A DNA stretch of 64,000 bases from Prochlorococcus_E sp000760215 (GCF_047303175.1 NZ_CP138945.1), one strand, 5' to 3'. Shown: positions 48,488-57,518, counted from the stretch's first letter. Program-made: numbers and translations. The notes: generated from the sequence alone by a model not told the origin.

Positions 48488-48679
48488 ATGTGGCAGCCAA
48501 CAGATGAACAAGTCGATAAAATAATTCTTCCTGCCATGAAGGAGATTGCCCAGCAATGTGTTGGTTATAGGAATGAACTGCAATGCCCTCCTGAATTTAT
48601 ATCTCTAATGCTTAGAGATATTGCAGATGCGTTCGAAAACCCAGTATCTGAAGACAATGACGATTGTTCTTGTTGCTAA
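48488..48679 (+). CDS. Small helical protein with Cys-rich end
   Basis: The 63-residue product MWQPTDEQVDKIILPAMKEI has CPPEFISLMLRDIADAFEN and ends DDCSCC. The PPExIxxxLRDxAD motif recurs in the 42-residue gene at 48894-49022. Confidence 0.6.
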   Translation: MWQPTDEQVDKIILPAMKEIAQQCVGYRNELQCPPEFISLMLRDIADAFENPVSEDNDDCSCC

Positions 48680-48893
48680 AAATGCTTTTAGTTAATCAGA
48701 GTTTTATAGAACTATCTTGGCTTTTCTTTTAGATGTTAAAGAAACTGGGTTTGAACTCATCGCTAGAAAAGAGAGAGGCATTTAAATTTTATCGCCTCAA
48801 CTTTGGACGTGTGGCATGAAAGCGTTAATAAAAGGGCCCCCTAAAGTTTGACTATTTGGAATCTCCGAATAAGAATTGGAGAAAAGATTTGCA

Positions 48894-49022
48894 ATGACTG
48901 ATAGCCCCAGAAAGGACTTTATGAACAAATTTTTTGATCTTTGTCGAAAGTATCAGGAGGACTTGCCCCCAGAAGTGATTGCTGAAATTCTTAGAGACTA
49001 TGCGGATAGGTTGGACAGCTAA
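48894..49022 (+). CDS. Tiny helical protein with PPExIxxILRDxAD motif
   Basis: A 42-residue frame MTDSPRKDFMNKFFDLCRKY ending DLPPEVIAEILRDYADRLDS. The TAA overlaps the ATG of the next gene. Confidence 0.6.
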   Translation: MTDSPRKDFMNKFFDLCRKYQEDLPPEVIAEILRDYADRLDS

Positions 49023-49270
49023 TGAATTTAAAAAAAATACTGAATCTCAATTCTTATGAATGGTGGAGAAATCATAGAAGATTTGTCATGCTTGGAATTT
49101 TCATAGCTCTCTTTGGCTCTTATTTAAATCCAGTCATCAAAGTTTCAAAACACAAAATCATTTGTGCTCGATGGGAAGCTAATGAGATATTTATTGAACA
49201 AGCGAATAAACAACTTGGCTTGGATTCAAAGAGCCTAATGACGGCTGAGTATTGTGAAAACTTTAAATAA
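49022..49270 (+). CDS. Small membrane-anchored protein
   Basis: The 82-residue product has a basic start (WWRNHRR), one membrane helix (FVMLGIFIALFGSYLNPVIK) and an external or cytosolic end with two Cys (IICARW, EYCENF). Coupled to the preceding gene by TAATG. Confidence 0.6.
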   Translation: MNLKKILNLNSYEWWRNHRRFVMLGIFIALFGSYLNPVIKVSKHKIICARWEANEIFIEQANKQLGLDSKSLMTAEYCENFK

Positions 49271-49441
49271 ACTGTCTAAGTTGTATTCTAGGCCTACATT
49301 TCAATATTTATGATTGCTATTCCCAATTTTTCTTTCGGCCAAAAAATAATTGTTTTAAGATTGTGGAGGTGATTTCCTCTCATTGAGTTTTGAAAACAAT
49401 AGTCATGCTATGTTTTAAATTATTTATAATTTTGAATCATT

Positions 49442-50464
49442 TTGCAAATTAAGGACAAATTAAAAAAATCTTCTTTTTATACAATTGTAGGTTTAAATTT
49501 AATTTTTCTTTTAGTTAGCCTTGAGTTTTTTTTAAGAGCTTATAAGTCTGTTACCTATGATGGACTCATATGGTTGAAGTCACCGTCCGTTAACAATGTA
49601 ATAGATAAAAAATTAGGATGGATAAGCCCAAAACTTAGATCTTATTATAAACGAGATAAGGTATATGGTAATGGTACTGTCTCATATAACTCTAAAGGGT
49701 TTAGAGCCCCAGAGTTCAATAAACAGGATGATTGGGACTTTGTGGTATTTGTAATAGGTGACTCTACTATGCAGGGTTACCAGATCCCTGACGGCCAAAT
49801 ATTTTCACATATGTTAGAAGATAAACTACGTAAATATTATAAAAAACCTTATGTATTACCATTGGCAGTAGGAGGCTATGGCACTATTCAGCAATATCTT
49901 TTGGTTAAAGAGATTTCGCGATCTATTAAACCAGATCTTGTGATTCATCATTGGTCAGAAAATGATATCTACAATAACTCATTTGCTCTTGAGAGATATT
50001 CACCATCTGCTAATAATATGAGAGTTAAGCCATACTATGACCTTGAAAAACAAGAAATAGTTTATAAAGCTCCTTATATATTTAATATATCACCTAGAAT
50101 CGATAGCCTTATGATTGTAAAAATGTTAAATCATTATTCAAGGAAATATTTAATTAATGATTTAGAAAACTCAGAATTATTGAGGTTAAGAAAGCAATCT
50201 TATAAGGTTACGGATATTTTTATAGGTAAAATAACTCGTCTTTTCCCATCTGATACGCCTAAATATGGGTTATATGGTCATAAAGGTATCCTTCCTTTAT
50301 ATCAAAAATATGGGTTCAAATCAGTTTTTAGCTTGGTTCCAGATGAAATGAGGGGTTTGCCAAGAGATAAACACCCTAATCCCCAAGGTCACAAATATAT
50401 GCTTGATTCCTTATTCCCTAAAATAGAACAATTCCTGTTAAAGAAAAAATCAAATAAAAATTAA
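49442..50464 (+). CDS. Membrane-anchored SGNH/GDSL-type hydrolase-like protein
   Basis: The 340-residue product has an N-terminal membrane helix (about 13-32) and an SGNH layout: block I VIGDST with Ser (about 108), block II Gly in LAVGGYGT, block III Asn in HHWSENDIYNN, and the Asp-x-His-like block V DKHPNPQGH near the end. Such enzymes act as esterases or acetyl transferases on surface glycans. A TTG at 49442 starts it. The gene is very A+T-rich and stands alone, which suggests acquisition. Confidence 0.72.
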   Translation: MQIKDKLKKSSFYTIVGLNLIFLLVSLEFFLRAYKSVTYDGLIWLKSPSVNNVIDKKLGWISPKLRSYYKRDKVYGNGTVSYNSKGFRAPEFNKQDDWDFVVFVIGDSTMQGYQIPDGQIFSHMLEDKLRKYYKKPYVLPLAVGGYGTIQQYLLVKEISRSIKPDLVIHHWSENDIYNNSFALERYSPSANNMRVKPYYDLEKQEIVYKAPYIFNISPRIDSLMIVKMLNHYSRKYLINDLENSELLRLRKQSYKVTDIFIGKITRLFPSDTPKYGLYGHKGILPLYQKYGFKSVFSLVPDEMRGLPRDKHPNPQGHKYMLDSLFPKIEQFLLKKKSNKN

Positions 50465-50706
50465 AATATTAATTACTACACCAAAATTTATAATTTTGTA
50501 GATTAATCTATCATTAAAATTTTAAATTATATACTTATACAATTATCTAGAGTTTTACCTATAGACTATTGAGATATATAGCTGATTCGAGACTTACTTG
50601 CTAAGCTTTATTGCTTTTATATTGATGTTTTATTTCGAAATTCTCAGATTTCTATAATAGGGAACCCTTAGGTAAATATATTTATTAGAAGTACAGTAAA
50701 TCACAT
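50465..50706. other. A+T-rich intergenic region
   Basis: No gene, hairpin or repeat is apparent. Confidence 0.35.
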
Positions 50707-51123
50707 ATGAAACATTTCCTCTTTTTATGTCTCACGGCCATAATATTTTTGCTGGACCCGTTTTTGCCATTGGCCTCTGCTGCAGATTTATCACCTTCTC
50801 TCTCTGGAATAAGTAAGGACTTTTCTGAAAGATTCTGCGCGTCTATTGGCAATGGAATGACTCCTCAAAAAGCCGGAGAGGTTTCAGCAGTTCAATTGTC
50901 AAAAGGCTTATTGTTTTCTTCTGCTCTAAAAGAAATAACTTCTGCTCCAAAAGAAACTTTGGTTGAATCGTTATCTAATAATATTTTTGTAGAATGCGGT
51001 GATGATCTTGGTGATACTAAAGGAGATATTGATAGTTATCTTTCACAATTAGTAAAAAAAATCCCAAGAAACTCTTCTTACAGCTTGCAGCTTCCTCCCA
51101 CTCAACAGAAACCTTATAAATAA
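50707..51123 (+). CDS. Secreted protein, paralog of 10196-10546
   Basis: The 138-residue product has a signal peptide (MKHFLFLCLTAIIFLLDPFL, cleavage near SAA), then ISKDFSERFCASIGNGMTPQ and a later Cys in NIFVECGDDL. The FxxxFC and second-Cys positions match the gene at 10196. Confidence 0.65.
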   Translation: MKHFLFLCLTAIIFLLDPFLPLASAADLSPSLSGISKDFSERFCASIGNGMTPQKAGEVSAVQLSKGLLFSSALKEITSAPKETLVESLSNNIFVECGDDLGDTKGDIDSYLSQLVKKIPRNSSYSLQLPPTQQKPYK

Positions 51124-51430
51124 TAAGTCCTGTTTAAAAGGATATTTGTGTATGTGTGAAATTCGCTAATAAATATTGTATTTATAACAAAATCCCTGCT
51201 TTTTAGATTCAACGAGTGCCGTAATATAGAAACATGATTGCGGGAACCTTCCATTAACCCAAAAAGCAAAGTAGATATCGCTTTGCTTTCCTCTACTTGG
51301 AATAATTGTAATTTTCTTTGGAATGAGTTTTGGGTGTGAGTTCCATATTTAGAGAGAAACAAGAAAAAGAATGAATTTATTTGCTGATACTTAATGATTC
51401 AAATATGCTTATTGGACTAGTCATGTATAG

Positions 51431-51712
51431 ATGATCTCATTCATAACATTCATTTTTGGTTTGAGTATTGGATGGGTTTTAGCTTTTCAACGTCTAACAC
51501 AACTTGAGAAACAAAGAGAGAAAAGAAAATTTAGTGATGAGATAGAACTAAGAGCCACACCTGATACATACCTTTCGGAATTTGACTTGATAAGGAAACG
51601 GTATTACGAAGCTAAGTTTAAACAGATGACTGGTCCCATGCTTCATAGAAAAGGCATCCCAATGACAGAAGAGGAGATTAAATTAAGACAATCATCAGAG
51701 AAAAATAATTAA
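51431..51712 (+). CDS. Small membrane-anchored hypothetical protein
   Basis: The 93-residue product has one N-terminal membrane helix (MISFITFIFGLSIGWVLAFQ) and a charged cytosolic part with FDLIRKRYYEAKFKQMTGPM. Unknown function. Confidence 0.6.
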   Translation: MISFITFIFGLSIGWVLAFQRLTQLEKQREKRKFSDEIELRATPDTYLSEFDLIRKRYYEAKFKQMTGPMLHRKGIPMTEEEIKLRQSSEKNN

Positions 51713-51744
51713 GCTCTCTGGAAATTCAAGGCACTTCAAAAGTT

Positions 51745-51957
51745 TTATTTACCAGTCCTTCTCTTTCCGATTATTTGGACAAAACAATCTTCTAAAAGGC
51801 CAATTCTTTCCCATCTAATAGCCTCTTCCCCTTCACTAAGGTCGTTTTGATGAGAATTGATTTGAGAAGGCGTTAGTCTTTGCTCAAGTGGATCATCGGC
51901 AAAACTGTTTTTGATTCCTGAGTTTTTGTAAAACTTGTTTTGTTTAAAACTAGCCAT
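51745..51957 (-). CDS. Small hydrophilic hypothetical protein
   Basis: The 70-residue product MASFKQNKFYKNSGIKNSFA has EEAIRWERIGLLEDCFVQII near its C-terminus. No domain recognised. Confidence 0.5.
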   Translation of the reverse strand: MASFKQNKFYKNSGIKNSFADDPLEQRLTPSQINSHQNDLSEGEEAIRWERIGLLEDCFVQIIGKRRTGK

Positions 51958-52262
51958 TAAAAAAATAGTTCAAAATCACTCTCGATCCAATTTTTTCAAG
52001 AAAGAATCTAATCGAGGGTTTGGGGATGATCCTCATGTCATTGGGATTGAGGCTGATTTACAGACATGAGTTAATAATCAGCCATGATGGCATTTTTATA
52101 GCAGAATCAGTGACCAATAACCACTTTGTTACACTATCTATAGTCATTTTCCAACCTACTCACGCTAAATACAGTGTTTTTGCCTATGCCAATTAATTAG
52201 GTGAAAAGACGGATTCGCAACCAAGCCTTAGTTGTTAAGTTTGGTGCCCTCACAAAATAGCA

Positions 52263-52433
52263 ATGACAGAAAATCAGATTGAGATGGCTATGGAAAGCCT
52301 ATTTGTTGGAGCTGAAAAAGTCAGAGCAAAGAAGCATGCAAACACCTTTTCCAGAAATGTTCACAGACAATGTGCCGCTCGAATTGCTTCTCAAATGTGG
52401 GATGAAGAGAAAAGGAACTTTAAGGCTGCTTAG
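52263..52433 (+). CDS. Small basic helical protein
   Basis: A 56-residue frame MTENQIEMAMESLFVGAEKV ends EEKRNFKAA. It is followed by a terminator. The gene at 62383-62541 has the same length and layout and also ends in KAA, so both may be related. Confidence 0.6.
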   Translation: MTENQIEMAMESLFVGAEKVRAKKHANTFSRNVHRQCAARIASQMWDEEKRNFKAA

Positions 52434-52453
52434 ACCCACTTTAGAAGCAGCCT
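52423..52453 (+). terminator. Terminator of 52263-52433
   Basis: AGGCTGCTT (overlapping the stop codon) pairs with AAGCAGCCT over 9 bp; an A+T-rich stretch follows. Confidence 0.7.
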
Positions 52454-52573
52454 GATTATTAACTTTATTTATTCCGGTGTAATTTATTGCCCTGACTACT
52501 TTTTGACCATTGGATTGTGAATTAATGCCTTTAGGCTCTTCCTTTTATTGTTTGGATAACATTTGTCCATTTG

Positions 52574-52816
52574 TTATTTAACAGTCTTCAACTTTGGTTC
52601 ATAAACTGCTCCATTGCAAATGCCTACAGCAAGAGATTCTTTGGCTTTAGTACTCCAAATACTAAAATCTGGTTTTTCATTAATCCATCCAACGGTACTA
52701 TCGATACATCGGTTCCAGTATGCAGCTTGCCTGGATACTGGTATTAGTTCGATTGCTATGCAAGAAACTCCTAGCGCAATCACTCCATAAAAAGCTTTTT
52801 GCAATGAATCACTCAT
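52574..52816 (-). CDS. Small membrane or secreted hypothetical protein
   Basis: The 80-residue product has an N-terminal hydrophobic helix (AFYGVIALGVSCIAIELIPV) and a Trp/Cys-containing mature part (AAYWNRCIDSTVGWINEKPD). Two Cys outside the helix may pair. Confidence 0.55.
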   Translation of the reverse strand: MSDSLQKAFYGVIALGVSCIAIELIPVSRQAAYWNRCIDSTVGWINEKPDFSIWSTKAKESLAVGICNGAVYEPKLKTVK

Positions 52817-53063
52817 GTTTTCTAAGTGGAAAAATTTGTTAGGGCAATTTAAGCGTATTTGAGCCCATAAAAGTTAACTAAACGCTTGATAAAGGATTCA
52901 GTCATCTAAAGTTCTTTTTGATGTTGAAGTTTTAGCTATTGTTGATATCCAAGTTACTAGGCCTAATAGTAGTTGGCCAAAAGCTGCTGCTGTTTTCACT
53001 AAGTAAGACTCTTATGTTTATTTCTTGCTATCCAAACCGAGTAGGAGCTCTATTTGGGGAGAA

Positions 53064-54125
53064 TTAACTGACATGCGAGACACTTCCTGCAAAATTAGGC
53101 TCAAGCATTCTTTTAGGAGAAATGTTTTGAGAATGGTTTCCCTGTAGCCATTTTGAAAATGAGGTCATTGTTATATCCAGCTCTTTGGCAATGATTTTTA
53201 GTTCTTTTAGATTTGCTCCATACCCAGTTCTTTCAATCCAGCTGGCCATAGTGCCAATGTCGTGCTCGATTAGATTTATAAGCCTACGGGGAATCATGGA
53301 ATAGCGAGCTGATTGAGAATCATTGCGTTTAATTTTTTGCCAAAGAGCTGCCATTTCGCTCCCAGTCATCTCTTCTCCAGCGATATTTATTGCCTCTCCC
53401 AAAAATCTATGTGGATTTTTAAATACTGCCTTTGTCCACAGCCCTACATCATCTACTGCGATGGTTTGCCAAACTTTATCCTTGTGAACTATTCCAGGGA
53501 ATACTTTTTCAGAGATCTTTACCCCAGGTAGATTGCTATTGAAATTTTCGAAGTAGCTAACTGGTCTGATAATAGTTGTGAGCTCTTGCAGCCCATTAAG
53601 CAAAATATATTCTTCAATACTCCATTTGCTTGAAAAATGACCTGGGGCTGGTTCATTCTTTAGAGGGTCTTTGGGTTTGCAAACTGAGCTAAAAACAAAG
53701 TGCTTTAAAGTCCCTAAATCGGCTAATTTTTTGATTACGTCGACTAAAACTCTTCCTTGTGATATCTCATATTCGCGAACGATACTTCCTCGGCCTAAAA
53801 TCCACCCTTTGGTAGGAGTGGTATTACCAAATATTCCGTAAACTCCTGAGAAACATCTTTCCAAGCTTTTATAGTCCAGGAGGTCACCATTCCATATTTC
53901 AACATTTGGCAATTTCGCCAAATGTACTGAACGATTACTAAATGGTGTGCGAGTAATTGCTCGAATCTGAAATGCGCCAGTTCTAGATAAATGATTTACC
54001 ACTGCGGATCCCTGCCTGCTTGTTGCCATTGTCACTGCAATTAGAGGCTTAGGCCTTTTTAGAGGTAGATCCTTAGATCTGTTTACACCTCTTTTAGAGA
54101 GATTTGCTTGAAAGGAAGAATGCAA
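53064..54125 (-). CDS. NmrA-like NAD(P)-binding protein
   Basis: The 353-residue product has an N-terminal Rossmann site of the atypical SDR/NmrA type (TMATSRQGSAVVNHLSRTGA, IRAITR), the VEIWNGDLLDYKSL segment, FSSVCKP, and an IRPVSYFENF motif. NmrA-like proteins sense NAD(P) or act as reductases. The first Met could be later, since the first 27 residues precede the first strand. Substrate unknown. Confidence 0.8.
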   Translation of the reverse strand: MHSSFQANLSKRGVNRSKDLPLKRPKPLIAVTMATSRQGSAVVNHLSRTGAFQIRAITRTPFSNRSVHLAKLPNVEIWNGDLLDYKSLERCFSGVYGIFGNTTPTKGWILGRGSIVREYEISQGRVLVDVIKKLADLGTLKHFVFSSVCKPKDPLKNEPAPGHFSSKWSIEEYILLNGLQELTTIIRPVSYFENFNSNLPGVKISEKVFPGIVHKDKVWQTIAVDDVGLWTKAVFKNPHRFLGEAINIAGEEMTGSEMAALWQKIKRNDSQSARYSMIPRRLINLIEHDIGTMASWIERTGYGANLKELKIIAKELDITMTSFSKWLQGNHSQNISPKRMLEPNFAGSVSHVS

Positions 54126-54270
54126 TTGATAAGAAAAGCCGCGCTTAATATTGCGAAATGTAAACCATTTTTATTTAAAGTGTGGCTTCGATCGAATTCC
54201 GCAGTTGATATAGTCGAGAGTTCTTTCTCAAAATTTGATTTCTGAGATCATCTAAGGGAAAGAAGGATTT

Positions 54271-54474
54271 ATGAATTTGTTAATCATTAGGAAGGCTGCT
54301 TTAAAGAGGCTTTTTAAGGACATATCCTTTGGATTGGTTTCGGCTCAGGAGCGTATTTCGGAATTAATCAGGGGAGGCCTCGCTGAAATAATTGTGTGTT
54401 CTTATTTGCTTATTAAATTTAGAATTACTGTCAGTATCAAGCTAATTAAAATGCAAGTAATCACTGGGAAGTAA
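54271..54474 (+). CDS. Doubtful small protein overlapping DUF2905
   Basis: A 67-residue frame MNLLIIRKAALKRLFKDISF is open but its last 73 bp lie antisense to the DUF2905 gene. Probably only the 5' part, if any, is meaningful. Confidence 0.25.
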   Translation: MNLLIIRKAALKRLFKDISFGLVSAQERISELIRGGLAEIIVCSYLLIKFRITVSIKLIKMQVITGK

Positions 54475-54602
54475 AAAGTTAAATTTTCTCCTCTTATAGC
54501 TATATCCCCTGGTAATTGTCCTAAACGTATCCTTTTTATATAGGGATAAAGTATCCCTATATAAGTGATTAACAAGCCAATAATAATAATAATTTTTTGC
54601 AT
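54402..54602 (-). CDS. DUF2905 family membrane protein
   Basis: The 66-residue product has two membrane helices joined by GQLPGDIAIRGENLTFYFPV, the signature of DUF2905. Function unknown; widely conserved in bacteria. Confidence 0.85.
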   Translation of the reverse strand: MQKIIIIIGLLITYIGILYPYIKRIRLGQLPGDIAIRGENLTFYFPVITCILISLILTVILNLISK

Positions 54603-54609
54603 TAATAAA

Positions 54610-54765
54610 TTAGGACCTTATTGTTTTTGGACCCAATGTCACCTTTTCTTGCATGCACTCAGTTGGGTATGAGATGACATCTCTTGAAGCAAAGCCTATT
54701 CCAATTGCTACTAATCCAATTGAAAAGAGCCATCTTGCTCTTTTGTTTGAAAGAAGGTGCTTCAT
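54610..54765 (-). CDS. Small secreted or membrane protein
   Basis: A 51-residue frame MKHLLSNKRARWLFSIGLVA with one hydrophobic helix and a short tail (SYPTECMQEKVTLGPKTIRS). It lies between two membrane-protein genes on the same strand with 2-8 bp spacing. Confidence 0.55.
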   Translation of the reverse strand: MKHLLSNKRARWLFSIGLVAIGIGFASRDVISYPTECMQEKVTLGPKTIRS

Positions 54766-54767
54766 GG

Positions 54768-55118
54768 TTACTTTCGATTTCTTAATTCTTCAACAATAGA
54801 GTCCCATTTCCTTCCTGCCTCTTCCTCCTCGCGACTTTTTGCAATTCCTGACTTGGGTTTGAAACGTCCCCACCAAATGAATTTGCTAAACAAAGCTATG
54901 GGAGTTAAGAGGACTATCAATCTGATAGTTAAACCACTTCTGAAAATTGATGATGCAACCAGGCCCTTGAAAGGCAGTTTGTTGAAGAGAATTGCCTGAT
55001 AGGTTTCCCAATTTTCGTGGTTGAAAATTACATTAATAAGAACAAGCCAAATAGCAGCAAACCCAACATTGATAGCAAAGCGAGAAAACTTATTGATTGG
55101 GAGTAGTAAATGTTTCAT
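54768..55118 (-). CDS. Hypothetical membrane protein
   Basis: The 116-residue product has hydrophobic helices at about 13-30 and 60-82 and a basic C-terminus (GRFKPKSGIAKSREEEEAGR). First gene of a likely three-gene run with 54610 and 54402. Confidence 0.6.
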   Translation of the reverse strand: MKHLLLPINKFSRFAINVGFAAIWLVLINVIFNHENWETYQAILFNKLPFKGLVASSIFRSGLTIRLIVLLTPIALFSKFIWWGRFKPKSGIAKSREEEEAGRKWDSIVEELRNRK

Positions 55119-55458
55119 ATATGCATAGTGCTGGCAAAAATCTTTTTGTCGCTAAGGACTTGGATTCGAATTCTATCGTTCATAATTTAGAGTTTCAAAA
55201 AATTATTTTTTCTCCTTCTCTATAAGTTATTCCTTAACAAGGCTTTTCATTTAATTTCATGAGAAATTAGCAATTTTCAAACACTTCTAATTATGAATTT
55301 GAAAGATTTCCATATATATCAAAGCCTTGAGCGGATAAACATAAGGTATATATACCTAAACGAAAATATTAAAAATCATCTGTATTCTTTACATTTATAG
55401 ACTGGAAATCAAACTCCTGCTAAAAAGTATCAAACAATACTTTTTTGGACCTGATCAC
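55119..55458. other. A+T-rich intergenic region with tRNA-like fragment
   Basis: No gene is supported. GGATTCGAATTCTATCG near 55162 resembles a T-arm and 3' stem but has no other tRNA parts. Confidence 0.35.
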
Positions 55459-55596
55459 ATGATCAATGAAAACCTTGTTGAAATCCTTTTGGCAGCAATC
55501 CTTGTTTCAAATACCTATGACAAAGATCAGCCTGTTATAAAATGGGGTGGAATCGTGATTGCAGTTGCAGGTGTTGCTTCAGCTTTATTTGGCTAG
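55459..55596 (+). CDS. Small membrane protein
   Basis: A 45-residue frame MINENLVEILLAAILVSNTY, then a second short helix (WGGIVIAVAGVASALFG). Followed by a terminator. Confidence 0.55.
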   Translation: MINENLVEILLAAILVSNTYDKDQPVIKWGGIVIAVAGVASALFG

Positions 55597-55657
55597 ATAT
55601 CTATCCTTTATGAGTTGACTAGAAGTAATTTTTTAAACTCATTAATTTTATTTAGAT

Positions 55658-55687
55658 AGGCTGCATATTATGTGCGGCCTTTTTTAT
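55658..55687 (+). terminator. Terminator of 55459-55596
   Basis: AGGCTGCA pairs with TGCGGCCT (one G-T pair) around a 7-nt loop, followed by TTTTTT. Confidence 0.75.
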
Positions 55688-55812
55688 GTAATGGAAAATA
55701 CAATAAGCTTAAGATTATCTGGTGTCCTTATATACACATAAAGAGTATTTGCGCCAATTTCAAGCTTTAGATATATAGCTATGTATTAGATAGAAGATTC
55801 CTTGCCTTCTTA

Positions 55813-56001
55813 ATGAATGCTGATCAACAGTTAAGAGAGACCTTGCAGACAGTTCTTAACAGCGCTGTTTCCAGAATGGAAACACTCCAAGATCCTTCTG
55901 ATCGACGTTGCTTGTTTTATGAATACAAGGAGTGGTTGGGAGGTGATATTAATGATGAAGTTTGGGCTCTTCCTTCAGAAGTTTTTCAAGACGACTATTA
56001 G
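55813..56001 (+). CDS. Small acidic hypothetical protein
   Basis: The 62-residue product MNADQQLRETLQTVLNSAVS contains RRCLFYEYKEWLGGDINDEV. Cytoplasmic, helical; unknown. Confidence 0.55.
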   Translation: MNADQQLRETLQTVLNSAVSRMETLQDPSDRRCLFYEYKEWLGGDINDEVWALPSEVFQDDY

Positions 56002-56066
56002 TAAATGAATTAAGCAAAAAGAAAGGTTGATTTTAATTGTGCATAATTTAAATAAAGACTTTCATT

Positions 56067-56183
56067 ATGGATCGGCTTCAACTCAAGTTTCTATGGCCTG
56101 TTGTCTTAATTGTTATTGCAGCTTTTGTGATGATGATTGGAGTGATAGGAGGTTTTATAGACCCCACGTCTCTAATGGTTTGA
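56067..56183 (+). CDS. Tiny single-helix membrane protein
   Basis: A 38-residue frame MDRLQLKFLWPVVLIVIAAF and a Gly-rich helix end. It is followed 13 bp later by another one-helix gene, a likely pair. Confidence 0.5.
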   Translation: MDRLQLKFLWPVVLIVIAAFVMMIGVIGGFIDPTSLMV

Positions 56184-56196
56184 TTGAAGATTTAGC

Positions 56197-56331
56197 GTGA
56201 AAAAAAAGCCTTTAATAATTTCTACTATTGTAATTTTGGCTTTTGCTGGAGGAATGATTCTCTATTACGAGAATTACCCTTCATCTGAAACAAGGCGGCA
56301 TATATCTACAGATGGGATGTTTCTTGATTAA
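56197..56331 (+). CDS. Tiny single-helix membrane protein, GTG start
   Basis: A 44-residue frame from GTG: (M)KKKPLIISTIVILAFAGGM, then a hydrophilic tail (YYENYPSSETRRHISTDGMF). Possible lipid- or membrane-anchored peptide. Confidence 0.5.
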   Translation: MKKKPLIISTIVILAFAGGMILYYENYPSSETRRHISTDGMFLD

Positions 56332-56404
56332 TGAAATGCTTATTAAGGTTTCCTGAAAAGAATATTGTGCTACCGAATCAAAGCTATTTATCAAAATAAA
56401 TTCT

Positions 56405-56505
56405 TATAATGACGCGTTAAGCCTTCGTAGGCTTCTGGGGTTCCTATCTTAAGCTCCGATTGGAGGGAGAGGCCGTTGCTAAATAGGTTACGCTCACTCT
56501 GCCAT
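56405..56505 (+). ncRNA. Candidate structured RNA in a 295-bp gene-free region
   Basis: AAGCCT-TCGT-AGGCTT forms a tetraloop hairpin (about 56417-56432). It is followed by CCTAT...ATAGG closing a segment that contains CTCC-GATT-GGAG. The stretch is more G+C-rich than its surroundings and has no open frame. It does not match an RNA that I can name. Confidence 0.35.
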
Positions 56506-56626
56506 TTCATGGAAAAGTTTAACCAAGGCTATTGATAGTAATTATGTAGTAAATAGCTGTTCCAAGAATCAATGCAATAGCGAGAACTCTTGCCATCTTT
56601 GAAAGGTTTATTTGATATAAGTTTAG

Positions 56627-56803
56627 CTAGAGCTTGACTCCGTAGCTACTTGCAATCCCAGCTATATCTTCTAAAGAAAGTTCTTGAAAATAATTACTCA
56701 AACATTTGTATGTATTGAAGTAAGCATTTAAGGTCTCTATGCGCCCCTTAGGAGGCTTATGCATTGCTATGGATATTTTGAGAGCAAGTTGATCTTTTGT
56801 CAT
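56627..56803 (-). CDS. Small helical protein of the duplicated cassette, copy 2
   Basis: A 58-residue frame MTKDQLALKISIAMHKPPKG, homolog of 45295-45471. Differences are concentrated after residue 16 and keep the helical pattern (NTYKCLSNYFQELSLEDIAG). Confidence 0.7.
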   Translation of the reverse strand: MTKDQLALKISIAMHKPPKGRIETLNAYFNTYKCLSNYFQELSLEDIAGIASSYGVKL

Positions 56804-56806
56804 TTG

Positions 56807-57168
56807 TTAGGCAGCCTCAGGACAGAAACCAAATTTATCCTCATAGTTTTTATGCCATAGAGGACATTTACTTGTTAAGTGAGCTCCTTGTGGAATAAGT
56901 CGAGTATGAGCACGACAAGTAAGTAGTGTGTGACAACGTGTATTGCATGAATAGCGAAAATGAACACATGTCATGCAAACGCAAGCTGAACGTGACAACT
57001 TGAGAGTCCCTTCTTCGAGATAGTCCCAACCCTCTGCTTCATATCGCTTTTTGGGTAGAACTTTTTGGGCTGAACTCTTAAGCATTGTTTTAGGCCAATA
57101 GGTTGTGCTACTACAGGACTCCAATCAGATGCACGGAATACTGCATAAGGTGAGGAGATTGAAGCCAT
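56807..57168 (-). CDS. Cys-rich protein likely made by -1 ribosomal frameshift, copy 2
   Basis: Minus-strand homolog of 44930-45291. The zero frame starts MASISSPYAVFRASDWSPVV and stops early. The -1 frame runs to EDKFGFCPEAA. The CCCAAAA heptamer is in the same phase. The Cys-rich centre has diverged (CVCMTCVHFRYSCNTRCH) while both ends are conserved, as expected for selection on the -1 frame there. Confidence 0.62.
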
Positions 57169-57209
57169 GTCTCGTCTGTAGTAGTACGTATATACTAATC
57201 AGGACGGCC

Positions 57210-57226
57210 GGGTATTGTCAACACCC
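57210..57226. promoter_or_regulatory. Palindromic operator, copy 2
   Basis: GGGTATTGTCAACACCC, the reverse complement of the palindrome at 44872-44888, lies between the two divergent genes of this cassette copy. Confidence 0.7.
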
Positions 57227-57355
57227 TTTCTTCGCTAAGTATATGTTAGGTTTTTGCAATCTAAGACGAGATCAGCTAGGGACATAACTCTCAAGTAGCA
57301 GTGATATTGGTAAGTCCAAATCATTAACAAACAAATCAATCCAAAAGGAGTCATA

Positions 57356-57466
57356 ATGACCAGAACACAATTAAAGAAAAATTACGCAGACATAATGCTT
57401 CAGGCAGATCAGGCTTTAGGCAGAAGGGAAACCACAGAGCTTTATAAGAATGCTAACTCGATTTAA
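57356..57466 (+). CDS. Small protein of the duplicated cassette, copy 2 (shortened)
   Basis: A 36-residue frame MTRTQLKKNYADIMLQADQA, LGRRETTELYKNANSI, then a stop where copy 1 continues for 12 codons (KKKLYGDEPDYI). AAAAGGAG stands upstream. Probably truncated by a point change. Confidence 0.55.
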   Translation: MTRTQLKKNYADIMLQADQALGRRETTELYKNANSI

Positions 57467-57518
57467 AAGCGCCTATATAAAACTGAAGCTGACTGTCATT
57501 CACTACATAATTTAAAAT

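Noticed and set aside
51114..51362. 82-residue minus-strand open frame
   Set aside because: It overlaps the end of the secreted-protein gene, has Leu/Ser/Asn-rich random composition and no start signal.
55155..55185. tRNA-like fragment GGATTCGAATTCTATCG
   Set aside because: Only the T-arm-like part is present and no matching stems are found.
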